From: CBDEGR01 sp965237895
GTDB taxonomy: Bacteria; Acidobacteriota; Terriglobia; UBA7540; JAPUME01
Assembly (NCBI GenBank): GCA_965237895.1
Contig: CBDEGR010000001.1
Location: 248,001 to 312,000, forward strand
DNA length: 64,000 nucleotides
Direction of reading: 5' to 3'
Every line of letters starts with the position of its first letter. Within the stretch, counting starts at the first letter, position 1. The notes below the pieces were generated by a model that had not been told where the DNA came from, made no database searches, and saw only the letters and a program-made list of their open reading frames with translations. Shown one piece after another: positions 43,242-52,289 of this stretch. A program made the translations under genes and the position numbers.

Positions 43242-44084
43242 TCAGCCTGCTTGGCCGTCGAGCACGCCGCGCATGTAGGAGAACGACTTCGCCATGCCGA
43301 GCTGCGGCGCGTCGGAGTTGATCTCGTACTCCAGCCCCACCACACCTAGATAGCCGTTCTTCTTGAGCAGTCGGAAGATGGCCGCCACGGGCATCTTGCC
43401 GTCTCCGACGTCCACCTGGCTGCTCTTGTCGGTGAACGAGGCTAGGTCCTTCATGTGGAAGTCATAGGTGCGGTCCTTGGTCGCCGCAATCTCTTCCAGA
43501 ATGTCGGCGCCGGTGCGCACGGTATGGCCCACGTCGATGCACAGCCCCATCCTCAGGTCCATGTTCTTGACCCGCTTGAGCACGTCGCTGGGCGCGGGAT
43601 AAAATTCATCTTCCGGCCCGTGGTTATGGATGGCGACCTTGATGTCATACTTGATGGCGTACTTCTCGACAATCGGCAGATTCTTGTGCGTCGGGGCACA
43701 GACCATCACCGGGATGCCGGCGTTTTTGGCGTACTTGAAGTGGTAGTGGACGTCGTCATCGTCGTCCTTGCGCAAGCCGACGTTGCCGCCGGAGACGATT
43801 TCGAGGCCCCCTCTTTCAAACTCCCTCCGCGCTGCGGCCAGCCGCCTCTCCGACAACTCATAGTCCATATGGACCGACTTGACGTTGATGTACTTGATGC
43901 CCAGGTCCTTGATGATGTTGATCGCTTGGGCGCGGCTGAACTTGCGCAGCGAATAGGTCGCCACCGCCAGCCGGACGTCGCCCCAATGGTGAGATTCGGT
44001 GGTCACCTCCGCTGCGCTCGCGCTTGGCGCCGCGACCACTGCGGAAGCCGCCGCTGCGGAAGCCAGGAAAGTGCGTCTGTTCAT
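43242..44084 (-). CDS. Tat-exported sugar phosphate isomerase/epimerase-like TIM-barrel protein
   Basis: About 280 aa from NRRTFLASAAAASAVVAAPS, a Tat-type signal. The xylose-isomerase-like TIM barrel follows: VRLAVATYSLRKFSRAQAIN, IVSGGNVGLRKDDDDDVHYH, KVAIHNHGPEDEFYPAP and GLCIDVGHTVRTGADILEEI, then YDFHMKDLASF and VGLEYEINSDAPQLG. The metal ligands E, D, H, E are plausible. The frame is open upstream to 44147, but a start at the Tat signal is more likely. Such exported isomerases accompany Gfo/Idh enzymes in sugar modification. It is the last gene inside the tRNA-Ala island. Confidence 0.8.
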   Translation of the reverse strand: MNRRTFLASAAAASAVVAAPSASAAEVTTESHHWGDVRLAVATYSLRKFSRAQAINIIKDLGIKYINVKSVHMDYELSERRLAAARREFERGGLEIVSGGNVGLRKDDDDDVHYHFKYAKNAGIPVMVCAPTHKNLPIVEKYAIKYDIKVAIHNHGPEDEFYPAPSDVLKRVKNMDLRMGLCIDVGHTVRTGADILEEIAATKDRTYDFHMKDLASFTDKSSQVDVGDGKMPVAAIFRLLKKNGYLGVVGLEYEINSDAPQLGMAKSFSYMRGVLDGQAG

Positions 44085-44275
44085 GTGAGTCATCTTCGTC
44101 GCTCCTCGTGGTTGGATGTAGGAGAGTTCCTGGGCGGTGAGATTCATGACTCACCGCCTTCTGAGTCATTCTTGTCGGGGGATTGGGTGCGTATAGGTTG
44201 CGGATTTTGCCGTACTTTTCCGCGTTTTGCAGGGCTAAGTCCTTTATCTTCTTTGGGTGCTTCACCTGTAGTGCT

Positions 44276-44337
44276 ACTGGCAGTCACGAGGTCGCGGGTT
44301 CGAACCCCGCCAGCTCCACCATTCTTTTCAGTAACTT
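44276..44337 (+). repeat. attachment-site direct repeat, right copy (partial tRNA-Ala)
   Basis: Same 62 bases as 32727-32788 apart from three positions. It contains ACTGGCAGTCACGAGGTCG, the T-arm with a C-G instead of an A-T pair, and the encoded CCA. The 5' half of the tRNA is absent, so it is not a functional tRNA. Confidence 0.8.
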
Positions 44338-44726
44338 GCACCGATCCGACCCCCGCTTCCAAGACCTGCTGCGCCGCATGAACTTCCCGCCTTCCTAGAA
44401 TCAAAAATCCTCACTTGATGTGGACTCTCTTGAGGACTAGCCCGGATTTCTCACGAATAGATTGGCAAAGGGCCGCTTCTCGTGGCATAAGTGTTTTGGA
44501 TAGAAATAAATCGGCCAAAGCGAGGAGGTAGCCCTTTGAAGACAGAGTGTACACAATTAATCTAGGAATCATTTATAAAATTTTAAACGCCAAGATACCA
44601 TTGATATTTGTTTGTCAAATCCATGAACCTTGAAGCCCAGAATTTCTAAAGCGTATTCAGGATGGCCTTCTTGCTTCGAGGCTTGTAAAGAAGGGAATCA
44701 AACCCGAATAAGAGGAAGATAACAAC
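44338..44726. other. island edge and AT-rich stretch
   Basis: Begins with a kinase 3'-end fragment at 44348. From about 44500 to 44650 the sequence is AT-rich without a coding frame. It may contain the promoter for the ThuA gene. Confidence 0.4.
44348..44398 (+). pseudogene. Ser/Thr kinase 3'-end fragment with stop
   Basis: Encodes DPRFQDLLRRMNFPPS and a TAG. It is the least decayed of the kinase ends and lies ten bases outside the right attachment repeat. Confidence 0.65.
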
Positions 44727-45635
44727 ATGAACAAGCCAGACCAAACGGACAAATCCCTTTCCTCGCGCCGCGACTTTCTGAAGAGCACGACCGCCGCGGC
44801 AGTCGGAACAACGGTCACAGCGCACCTGGGCTTCGTTCCGGTCTTTCTTAGCCCCTCGTTTTCGCTGGCTGCCAGACCTGTCAAGATCGTCCTGATTGCA
44901 GGCAAACCCAGCCATGGGCCCGGCTCCCATGAGTTCAACGCTGGCACTTGGCTCTTGGCAAAATGCCTCCGCCAAACCAAGGGAGTGGAGCCTATGGTGG
45001 TCAAAGGCGGATGGTCAGCCGATGAATCAGTTTTCGAGAGGGCCAAGTCTTTAGTCTTCTATGCGGATGGCAGAGCAGGGCACCCCATGATTCAAGCAAA
45101 TCGGTTGGATTTGATAGAGAAGCTCATGCGCAAAGGCGTGGGCTTGGTGTGTATTCATTACGCCGTCGACTTCCCCAAGGAGTACGGCGACGTAATTCTG
45201 AAATGTCTTGGCGGCTACTACGAGCACCCCTACTCCACCAACCCAATTAATGATGTCGAAGTGAGGCCCGCCGCGCTATCCCATCCTATCGCGAGAGGCT
45301 GGAAGGCCTACAAAGCCCGAGATGAGTGGTACTACCGGATTCGCTTCCTGCCCGATGACGAGCGGGTCACACCAATTCTTGGCGCAATGTTACCCAAGGA
45401 AGCCCTCAGCCGCCAGACTATTGCCTGGGCGACCCAGCGCGAGGACGGCGGGCGCGCCTTCGGATTTACCGGAGGCCATTTTCACAAAAACTGGGGAATT
45501 CTCGACTTTCGGCGAATGGTGGTTAACGCCATCCTGTGGACCGCAAAAGTCGAGGTACCCCCTAACGGTGCACCCTGCACCCTTTCGCCGAAAGATCTCT
45601 CTGAGAATTTAGACGATAAACCCTTGCAAAAGTGA
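44727..45635 (+). CDS. Tat-exported ThuA-like protein
   Basis: The protein has 302 aa. The Tat signal SSRRDFLKSTTAAAVGTTVT is followed by a ThuA/glutamine-amidotransferase-like fold: VKIVLIAGKPSHGPGSHEFN, ADESVFERAKSLVFYADGRA, LMRKGVGLVCIHYAVDFPKE and GRAFGFTGGHFHKNWGILDF. ThuA homologues take part in trehalose/sucrose keto-sugar utilisation. The exported versions are common in Acidobacteriota and Planctomycetota. The gene appears intact. A truncated copy of its first codons follows at 45699. Confidence 0.85.
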   Translation: MNKPDQTDKSLSSRRDFLKSTTAAAVGTTVTAHLGFVPVFLSPSFSLAARPVKIVLIAGKPSHGPGSHEFNAGTWLLAKCLRQTKGVEPMVVKGGWSADESVFERAKSLVFYADGRAGHPMIQANRLDLIEKLMRKGVGLVCIHYAVDFPKEYGDVILKCLGGYYEHPYSTNPINDVEVRPAALSHPIARGWKAYKARDEWYYRIRFLPDDERVTPILGAMLPKEALSRQTIAWATQREDGGRAFGFTGGHFHKNWGILDFRRMVVNAILWTAKVEVPPNGAPCTLSPKDLSENLDDKPLQK

Positions 45636-45698
45636 TCCTGGTGCATGCAACAAAAGACGAGGGGCATTAAAGCTACATCAAAAATGGAGAAGAGAAAG

Positions 45699-45758
45699 AT
45701 GAACAAGCCAGACCAAACGGACAAATCCATTTCCTCGCGCGAAAATAGGATGAAGTAG
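45699..45758 (+). pseudogene. truncated duplicate of the ThuA Tat leader
   Basis: Nineteen codons, KPDQTDKSISSRENRMK-stop, match the first residues of the protein at 44727 (KPDQTDKSLSSRRDFLK) and the DNA around its start. It is the residue of a duplicated gene. Confidence 0.6.
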
Positions 45759-45765
45759 GTGTGCT

Positions 45766-45792
45766 GCGCCGCTCAGCTCGCAGCCGTTAGGC
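45766..45792 (+). repeat. attC-like right half (integron cassette site?)
   Basis: GCCGCTCAGCTCGCAGCC followed by GTTAGGC resembles the right end of an attC recombination site (core GTTRRRY), 11 bases before the SRPBCC start. GCCTAAC, a left-end core, occurs about 22 bases after its stop. Confidence 0.3.
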
Positions 45793-45803
45793 GGCTCTCA
45801 AGC

Positions 45804-46272
45804 ATGACCAATACGATTCGACCGCAGATTGGTGCTGTAGCTCTCATTAAAGCGCGTCCACAGAAGGTTTACGCGATACTCGCCGATTATCACAGGCACC
45901 ATCCTCGTATCCTTCCGAAAGAGTACTTCCGAGAGCTCGATGTTCGGGAGGGGGGCGTGGGAGCCGGTACAAGAATGCGGATTCAGATGCACGTACTCGG
46001 CACAACCAAAGGAATTGGAGCTCGTCGTCTCAGAACCAGAGCCTAGTCGAGTGCTGGTTGAGACGAATGTCGATGGATCGAGCTTCACCAGATTCACGCT
46101 GGACCCCGCGGACGATGGCGAGTCAACCCACCTGACGATCACAACGGAGTTCACGAGCCGAAATGGCCTGCTCGGCGTGGTTGAGCGTCTCATCATGTCG
46201 ATGATGCTACGTCGGATCTATCGAGAGGAGCTGGTCTTGCTGGCCAAATACGCTAGCGAGAAGATCCAGTGA
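45804..46272 (+). pseudogene. SRPBCC-family protein, frameshifted
   Basis: The first frame gives ALIKARPQKVYAILADYHRH and GVGAGTRMRIQMHVLGTTK. Near 46010 the frame shifts and continues ELELVVSEPEPSRVLVETNV, FTLDPADDGESTHLTITTEF and LIMSMMLRRIYREELVLLAK. Together these make one START/SRPBCC-type lipid-binding fold of about 155 aa. It is non-functional if the shift is real. The flanking GTTAGGC and GCCTAAC elements suggest it may have been a gene cassette. Confidence 0.75.
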
Positions 46273-46405
46273 CGCAAGTGCCATACGCCGCCTAACAACG
46301 CGACAGACTGTGTGAAAACCAGATTTGTCGAGCATCTTAACGTTGTAAGTTGTTGAATCTGTTCGAAGCAATTTCTAAAAATGCGACTTTTCACGCGATC
46401 TGGCG

Positions 46406-46777
46406 ATGAAGCTGACAAGCGGCGCCTTACAGCCGTTGGTCGAGAGCTTCTATAAGATTGCTCCCGGCAAGGCGGATGAGTGGCTCGAACGCTATCGAAC
46501 CCAGCACCTTCCGATTCTCGAAGAACGGAGGAAGGAAGGCCACATTCTGGAGATCATCATTCTGCGTCCGTTCCTTCACCAAGGCGGCCCACCGTGGGAT
46601 TTCAAGGTGATTCGAAAGTACCGCGATTTTACGGCCTTGGGCGACCGCGCCCATTCAGAGGCGATCGAGCGGAAGCTCTATCCGAAGTGGGAAGCTCACC
46701 GGCAGCAAGAGCGGCGGCGGTGGGAAATTACCGAGAAACATTGGGACGACATCATGGTGGAGGAGACGACGGAGTAG
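46406..46777 (+). CDS. unknown protein, 123 aa
   Basis: An intact small soluble protein containing PLVESFYKIAPGKADEWLER, RTQHLPILEERRKEGHILEI and WDFKVIRKYRDFTALGDRA. The pattern (F-K-V/K-P-G-K-x-D-x-W-x-R) resembles ferredoxin-like dimeric alpha/beta-barrel (Dabb/ABM) proteins, but the match is only suggestive. No RBS of note. The N-terminal residues before about 15 may not belong to it. Confidence 0.5.
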   Translation: MKLTSGALQPLVESFYKIAPGKADEWLERYRTQHLPILEERRKEGHILEIIILRPFLHQGGPPWDFKVIRKYRDFTALGDRAHSEAIERKLYPKWEAHRQQERRRWEITEKHWDDIMVEETTE

Positions 46778-47017
46778 GCGGTTGCGTTGATGTGGTGCGC
46801 AGAACCGCTGGGAGTCCTGCCGGGAGAATCGAAATGCGCTTCAAAAATTCGTGTCGGGATATAATCTCAGACATACAACGCAATTCCTGGTAAGTCTGCT
46901 GGTGGGCGGCGCCGGTCCAGGAGGGAAGAGGATTCTCTTCCATTCCAGGGTTTCCGCCGACTCACGGCCAGAAAACAGCGATTCACTTTCACATCGGAAC
47001 GCTGGGTCCGGTTCTCC

Positions 47018-48346
47018 CTACACGAATTCCGTCCGTCCCGGAACGGCCACCGGCGGCACGGGCAGATGTCCCCATTCGAGCTTCTCGGGGCCGAGTTTCT
47101 GATCGGAATTCAGTGCCTGCTCCCAGGTCACCGCCTTGCCCGTGTAGGCCGACATCCGTCCCATGATCGCCGTCATGGTGCTCTCGGCGACGGTTTTCAT
47201 CTCGTTGATGTGCTTGCCGGAGCGGATGTGCGCGATCAGGTCCGTATGCTCCTGCACGTAGGGGTTGTTGTCCTCGCCCTCCAATTTCCAGGCATTGCTT
47301 CCGCTGATCGTATAGCGGTCAGCCTGGCAAAATCCCTTATCACCGGTGAGCGCCTCCGAGACATTCTGTTCACAGCCAAGAATCTGCCGACACATGCTCA
47401 TCAGGTGCGTGCCGTCTTCGTATTCGTAGTCGATGGCGAAGTGATCGAAGATGTGGCCGTAGACGGGGTCGACACGTACCTGCCGTCCGCCCATGCCCAT
47501 GGCGCGGACCGGGTGCGAACCCTTGGCCCAGTTGACGACATCCAGATTATGGACATGCTGCTCGACGATATGGTCGCCCGAGAGCCAGGTGAAGTAGAAC
47601 CAGTTGCGAATCTGCCATTCCATATCGCTCCAACCCGCCATGCGCGGTTTCACCCACAAGTCCCCCACGTTCCAGTAGCAGCGAGCGGCAACGATGTTGC
47701 CGATGGCCCCGTCATGAACCCGCTGCATCGTTTCCAGGTACCCGGTCTGGTGGCGGCGCTGCGTGCCGGCGACGATGTTCAGCTTCTTCCGGTTCGCTTC
47801 TTCGTAGAGTTCCAGGCAGGTACGGATGCCGGGACCGTCCACGGCCACCGGCTTCTCGGTGAAGATGTTTTTGCCCGCCGCCACGGCCGCCTTCAGATGT
47901 GTGGGTCGGAACCCGGGTGGTGTGGTCAAGATGACATAATCCACCTCGCTGTCGATTACCCTCTGGTAGGCGTCAAAGCCAACGAATTGGCGTTCTTTGG
48001 GTACGTCCAAACCTTCAGAGATAACGTCCGTTGGGATGAATCGCGAGAAAGGAGCGCTGCGCCTCCGGAGCCTTCCCAGGCTCGATTCAATCCGGTCAGG
48101 GAAGACGTCTCCCATGGCCACCAACTTGACGTTGGGCGCCGCGTCCAGGACGTCTGCGGTGGCCCCGGTTCCGCGGCTTCCGCAGCCGATCAAGCCTACT
48201 TTGATCGTATCGCTTCCGGCGGGATGGGCCGCCCGCGCGATACTCAAGCCGGAGGCAACACTGCCCCCAACGGCCGCCAGCGTCGATCGCTTGAGAAAGT
48301 CGCGCCGCGACGAGACGCGTTTTCGATCCTTATTTGATTGGTTCAT
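47018..48346 (-). CDS. Tat-exported Gfo/Idh/MocA oxidoreductase
   Basis: The protein has 442 aa. The start is ATG 48346 with GGAGGGTAAGAC upstream. The Tat signal VSSRRDFLKRSTLAAVGGSV is followed by the Rossmann motif IKVGLIGCGSRGTGATADVL near residue 53, FTEKPVAVDG (EKP motif) near 165, and QRRHQTGYLETMQRVHDGAI. WLSGDHIVEQHVHNLDVVNW is typical of the large exported subfamily. It probably modifies a sugar in the periplasm with a bound nicotinamide cofactor. The open frame extends further upstream through unrelated remnants, which are not part of the gene. Confidence 0.85.
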   Translation of the reverse strand: MNQSNKDRKRVSSRRDFLKRSTLAAVGGSVASGLSIARAAHPAGSDTIKVGLIGCGSRGTGATADVLDAAPNVKLVAMGDVFPDRIESSLGRLRRRSAPFSRFIPTDVISEGLDVPKERQFVGFDAYQRVIDSEVDYVILTTPPGFRPTHLKAAVAAGKNIFTEKPVAVDGPGIRTCLELYEEANRKKLNIVAGTQRRHQTGYLETMQRVHDGAIGNIVAARCYWNVGDLWVKPRMAGWSDMEWQIRNWFYFTWLSGDHIVEQHVHNLDVVNWAKGSHPVRAMGMGGRQVRVDPVYGHIFDHFAIDYEYEDGTHLMSMCRQILGCEQNVSEALTGDKGFCQADRYTISGSNAWKLEGEDNNPYVQEHTDLIAHIRSGKHINEMKTVAESTMTAIMGRMSAYTGKAVTWEQALNSDQKLGPEKLEWGHLPVPPVAVPGRTEFV

Positions 48347-48393
48347 TGTCTTACCCTCCATATGTGAATGCCGGTTCCACCGCTCAATCCGGG

Positions 48394-48790
48394 CTACTCG
48401 GGTCCTGTAGCGGTAGGTGCGGGAGTGGCGGTCAGGGCTGCCGCTTTCCGATTGAGCGCTTGGGCTTTCTGAATCAGCGCATAGGCCTGGGGTTCGGCCT
48501 CGGGCGGCATCGGCATATTGATGTTGGGGCCCAGGACAAGCGCCTGTCCCCAGTAAGCCATGGCGCAATCGGGGTCGAGCCGCGCCGTCTCGCGGAACGA
48601 ACGCCCGGCCTCCCGGTGGTTGAAGCCGAAGGTGAGGGTGAGACCCTGGTTGAAGAAAAGCTGGGCCCGAGCCGAGCTTGTCGTTACCGAATGCTTGTGG
48701 TCCCCCAGATTCTGCAACCGCGGGGCGAGCTGGCCTTCGACCACCGCCGATTTCGTATCGTCGGCGGGACTCTCCCCGCCGAGGGACCTC
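48394..48790 (-). pseudogene. TPR protein fragment
   Basis: The minus strand encodes VVEGQLAPRLQNLGDHKHSV, ARAQLFFNQGLTLTFGFNHR, EAGRSFRETARLDPDCAMAY and WGQALVLGPNINMPM. This is the start of a large secreted TPR protein known in this lineage. It ends early at 48394 and its beginning fuses to a DUF1501 fragment, so both ends are broken. Confidence 0.65.
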
Positions 48791-48811
48791 GAACGCGAGC
48801 TGTGTCGGCAG

Positions 48812-49041
48812 TACCGGGTCGCCCACCGAACGGAACTTCACCCATTGGTATTGCGTCGGAAGGAATCCGCTTCCCCAAAGGTGGTCGTTAGAGGGGCTGT
48901 CCACGCCGGCACGCCAGTGCCCTGCGAGACCATGGCGACAAACACCGGCAGGTCACGGTTCTCGCTGCCGAGCCCGAGGCGGCTCAGGCTGAAAAAGTGC
49001 CGCCGCGTCAGCAATAGCTTTTTTTCTACCAGGGGATTCAT
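48812..49041 (-). pseudogene. DUF1501 protein, internally deleted copy
   Basis: It begins with the same sequence as the intact gene at 59184-60665 (KKLLLTRRHFFSLSRLGLG) but jumps directly to SENRDLPVFVAMVSQGTG. The jump equals a 504-bp deletion between two copies of TGCCGAGCCCG, so the deletion itself keeps the frame. One inserted base then shifts it, and homology stops near 48812. Directly downstream of the first DUF1553 gene. Confidence 0.85.
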
Positions 49042-49044
49042 CGC

Positions 49045-52000
49045 TTACTCCTTGGTGACGGTCTCATCGAGGTTCAGGATCAGGTTGGTGATTGTGGTGT
49101 AGGCTGCCAGTTCGCTCACCTCGATCGATTCGTCACGTGGGGATTCTCCCTCCCTCACCAACCGTAGAGCCGCTTCAGGGTCACGGCGATAGGATTCCTG
49201 ATGGCGATAAAAGCCGTCGACGAGGATGCGGGTCTCTTCCGCGGTCGGCTGCCGCGCCGTGACCACTCGGAACGCCATCCGGATGCGTTCCTGGGGAGTG
49301 TCACCCCCTTCGGCGATGATCCTTTCGGCCAGGACGCGTGAGGCTTCGACGAAGGTCACGTTATTCATCAGGATCAATGCTTGAAGGGGCGTGTTGGTCC
49401 GCGTCTCGCGCACAATGCAGGTTTCCCGGTTTGCGGCGTCGAAGGTGATCATCGAAGGGGGAGGAATCGTCCGCCTCCAGTAGGTGTAAAGACTCCGGCG
49501 GTAGAGATCCTCGCCTATGTCCGGCTCGTAGCCCTTGGTCCCCATCGTCCCGGAGAGTTCCTTCCACAATCCGGCGGGCTGGTAGGGCTTGACGGAGGGC
49601 CCACCGATCTTTCCCGTCAAGAGTCCACTGACCCACAGCGCTTGGTCACGAATCGCTTCCGCCGCCATCCGAAAGCGTGCCCCCCGGGCCAGCAGGCGAT
49701 TCTCGGGGTCCCTTTGCTGCAGCTCTGGGCGGAGGCGGGATGATTGCCGGTACGTGGCGCTGGTGACCACGGTCTTTAACAAGCCTTTCACGTCCCATCC
49801 GGTCCGGACAAATTCGGTGGCGAGCCAGTCGAGAAGTTCTGGGTGCGTGGGCGGTTCCCCTTGAAAGCCGAAATTATCGACCGTCTTGACCAGCCCCGTT
49901 CCGAAGATCATCTGCCAGAAACGGTTTACGGCAACGCGGGCCGCCAAAGGATTCGAGGAGTCCACCAGCCAACGGGCGAAGTCGAGCCGATTGCGGAGGG
50001 GTCCGCGGAAGCCGCCGGAAAGGGCGCCCGGTACGCCGGGCGTGATCTTTTCTCCCTGGCGGTCATAGGCGCCGCGAATCAGTATATGCGTTTGGCGTGG
50101 GGTCTCGCGCTCCTGCATCACCATGGTGGTGGGAATCTTATCGATGAAATCTTCCTTCTCTTCTCGGAGTTCGACCGTCCTCCGATAGGCCTGCCGGATC
50201 GATGCTGGCGCGGAGTTTTCAAGAAAATAGGCTCGGATCTTTTTCGCCTCCCCACGGGTCCTAGTGCCCGGGACTGTGGCGGCAATATCGGAAATCGAGG
50301 TCGAGGTGGCGAGGATTTCCGCTTCATCGGCGGATAGGACCGTATCGTAAAGGCGCACCTCATCGATGGTGCCGTGGAACCGGCTGCCCGGTCCGCCGCC
50401 GGAGCCGATGCGGAGCGGTTCGTCGGTCTTGAAGCTCTGATTCAGCGCATCGAGCAGAACCCGAAGCTTCTCGCGCTTCCCGTTGACGTAAATCTTTATC
50501 CCGTCAGCGAACCGGGAGCCGTCATAGGTAAACAGCACGTGGTGCCAGCGGTCGGGTGCCAGAGTCCGCTCCGTTTCTACCCGGATCGCGTCATCCAGCC
50601 AACGCACCAACAGCCGGAGGTGAATTTTCCCGTCCTCGAGCGTCAGGCTATAGCCCTTCCCCTCCTCCACGTCCCGCATGCGGGACAATACAGTCCCTCC
50701 TTGCTTTCCGGCCGGATAAATCCAAGCGCCCGCGGAAAACTTGTCGTAGAAACCGAAGGCGCCGAAGTTACCGGCCTCGATGAACCGTTTACCGTCGAAT
50801 TTCGCCGCTTGGGCGATCCTGCCGGGGACGAACGTGGCTTCCCCGTTTTTAAAAGTTCCGTTCGATGCTTTCTTCCCCTCTGCCTTCCGGCCCTGCCGGG
50901 ATGTGTCACCATCGAGGGCGAAGCTGACAACTAGATGGCGGGTGGGCGACCAATAGACCGGCGGCGTTTTTGAGAGCGACTGTTCCAACGCGGCCTGCGC
51001 AGACTGCCGTTCGGGCCCGAGTCGCTCAAGATGCTCCACCGCAGCCGACAGATTTTGCTCAAGCTCCGCCAGTTGCGCTTGTTGCTGCCGAGTTGGCGCC
51101 TTAATCAGCGGGGGTGAATTTCCGTGCTTGAGCGCCTTTCCGTTTTCCGGCACGTTATTGAAGAAGGCGAAGAGTTGATAGAATTCTTTCTGGGTCACCG
51201 GGTCGAACTTGTGGTCGTGGCAGCGGGCACAGCCCACGGTAAGACCCAGCCACACCGTTGAGGTCGTGTTTACTCGGTCGACCACGTATTCCACAGCGAA
51301 CTCTTCGGGAATGATTCCGCCTTCCCCGTTGCCGCGGTGATTCCGGTTGAAGCCGGTGGCGATTTTCTGATCGAGTGTTGCGTTTGGTAGCATGTCGCCG
51401 GCGAGCTGTTCGATGGTGAACTGATCGAAGGGCATGTTCCGGTTGAAGGCGTCGATCACCCAATCGCGCCACCGCCACATGAAGCGCTCGCCGTCGGTCT
51501 GATAGCCGTTCGTGTCGGCGTATCGGGCCGCGTCGAGCCACTCCGCCGCCATTCTTTCCCCGAAGCGAGGAGAGGCGAGCAGCCGGTCTACGACTTTTTC
51601 ATGGGCCTCGGGGGAAGTGTCGGCGAGATATGCGTTGATCTCTTCCAGCGTGGGCGGCAACCCGGTCAGGTCGAGCGAGACGCGCCGAAGCAGCATGGTC
51701 TGGTCCGCTTCCCGCGAAGGCGTAAGGCTTTCGCTTTCAAGCCGCTCGAGAATGAAGTAATCGGTTCCATTCCTCGGCCATGCGGTGTTCCCCACCTTCG
51801 GCAGCGCCGGACGGCGAGGGGGGAGGAACGACCAGTGCTCTGCCCATTTGGCTCCTTCTTTAATCCATTGCCGAATCAACTGGATTTCGTCATCGGTGAG
51901 CTTGCGGCCTGAATAGAGGGGCGGCATCCGATGGGATTCATCCCTAGCCGTGATGCGGCGGATGACTTCGCTGGCGGCGGGGTTCCCGGGGACGATGGCG

Positions 52001-52248
52001 AAGTAGCCTCCCAGGTCCTCAAAGGCACCCGCTTTGTTGTCAAACCGCAGCTTCGTCATCCGGGTGGTTTCATCAGGCCCGTGGCAGGTGAAACACTTGT
52101 CGGAAAGGATCGGGCGGATGTCCCGGTTGAAATCCACCGCGCGGGCGTTCGCTTCTTCCCCTTGAGCGGAAGCCGGGAACACGCTTAAAGTGCTCCCTAG
52201 GAGAATTCCCGCCCCGATAAGCAATACCCCCACTTGATGCCAGACCAT
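49045..52248 (-). CDS. secreted PSCyt1-DUF1549-LamG-DUF1553 protein, copy 1
   Basis: The protein has 1067 aa. A signal peptide (VGVLLIGAGILLGSTLSVFP) is followed by PSCyt1 with heme motif CFTCHGPDETTRM near residue 55. DUF1549/PSCyt2 comes next (VSLDLTGLPPTLEEINAYLA), with a second CxxCH (VGCARCHDHKFDPVTQ) near 330. A LamG-type jelly roll spans about 430-640 (FGFYDKFSAGAWIYPAG, DRWHHVLFTYDG), and DUF1553/PSD1 lies at the end (LAARVAVNRFWQMIFGTGLV). It is a cytochrome-containing surface protein inferred to act in polysaccharide degradation with its DUF1501 partner, 3 bases downstream. An in-frame ATG at 52323 lies inside the leader. ATG 52248 before the signal peptide is preferred. Confidence 0.85.
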   Translation of the reverse strand: MVWHQVGVLLIGAGILLGSTLSVFPASAQGEEANARAVDFNRDIRPILSDKCFTCHGPDETTRMTKLRFDNKAGAFEDLGGYFAIVPGNPAASEVIRRITARDESHRMPPLYSGRKLTDDEIQLIRQWIKEGAKWAEHWSFLPPRRPALPKVGNTAWPRNGTDYFILERLESESLTPSREADQTMLLRRVSLDLTGLPPTLEEINAYLADTSPEAHEKVVDRLLASPRFGERMAAEWLDAARYADTNGYQTDGERFMWRWRDWVIDAFNRNMPFDQFTIEQLAGDMLPNATLDQKIATGFNRNHRGNGEGGIIPEEFAVEYVVDRVNTTSTVWLGLTVGCARCHDHKFDPVTQKEFYQLFAFFNNVPENGKALKHGNSPPLIKAPTRQQQAQLAELEQNLSAAVEHLERLGPERQSAQAALEQSLSKTPPVYWSPTRHLVVSFALDGDTSRQGRKAEGKKASNGTFKNGEATFVPGRIAQAAKFDGKRFIEAGNFGAFGFYDKFSAGAWIYPAGKQGGTVLSRMRDVEEGKGYSLTLEDGKIHLRLLVRWLDDAIRVETERTLAPDRWHHVLFTYDGSRFADGIKIYVNGKREKLRVLLDALNQSFKTDEPLRIGSGGGPGSRFHGTIDEVRLYDTVLSADEAEILATSTSISDIAATVPGTRTRGEAKKIRAYFLENSAPASIRQAYRRTVELREEKEDFIDKIPTTMVMQERETPRQTHILIRGAYDRQGEKITPGVPGALSGGFRGPLRNRLDFARWLVDSSNPLAARVAVNRFWQMIFGTGLVKTVDNFGFQGEPPTHPELLDWLATEFVRTGWDVKGLLKTVVTSATYRQSSRLRPELQQRDPENRLLARGARFRMAAEAIRDQALWVSGLLTGKIGGPSVKPYQPAGLWKELSGTMGTKGYEPDIGEDLYRRSLYTYWRRTIPPPSMITFDAANRETCIVRETRTNTPLQALILMNNVTFVEASRVLAERIIAEGGDTPQERIRMAFRVVTARQPTAEETRILVDGFYRHQESYRRDPEAALRLVREGESPRDESIEVSELAAYTTITNLILNLDETVTKE

Positions 52249-52289
52249 AGTTACTGCTCGCTGTTTAACTTGGAATGTCCCTCGAGAAC

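Noticed and set aside
47066..48337. Plus-strand 423-aa frame opposite the Gfo/Idh gene
   Set aside because: Antisense shadow. The minus strand carries clear Rossmann and EKP motifs.
48347..48904. N-terminal extension making the Gfo/Idh protein 628 aa
   Set aside because: The extra residues are an out-of-frame reading of the TPR and DUF1501 remnants. The Tat signal with its RBS marks the real start at 48346.
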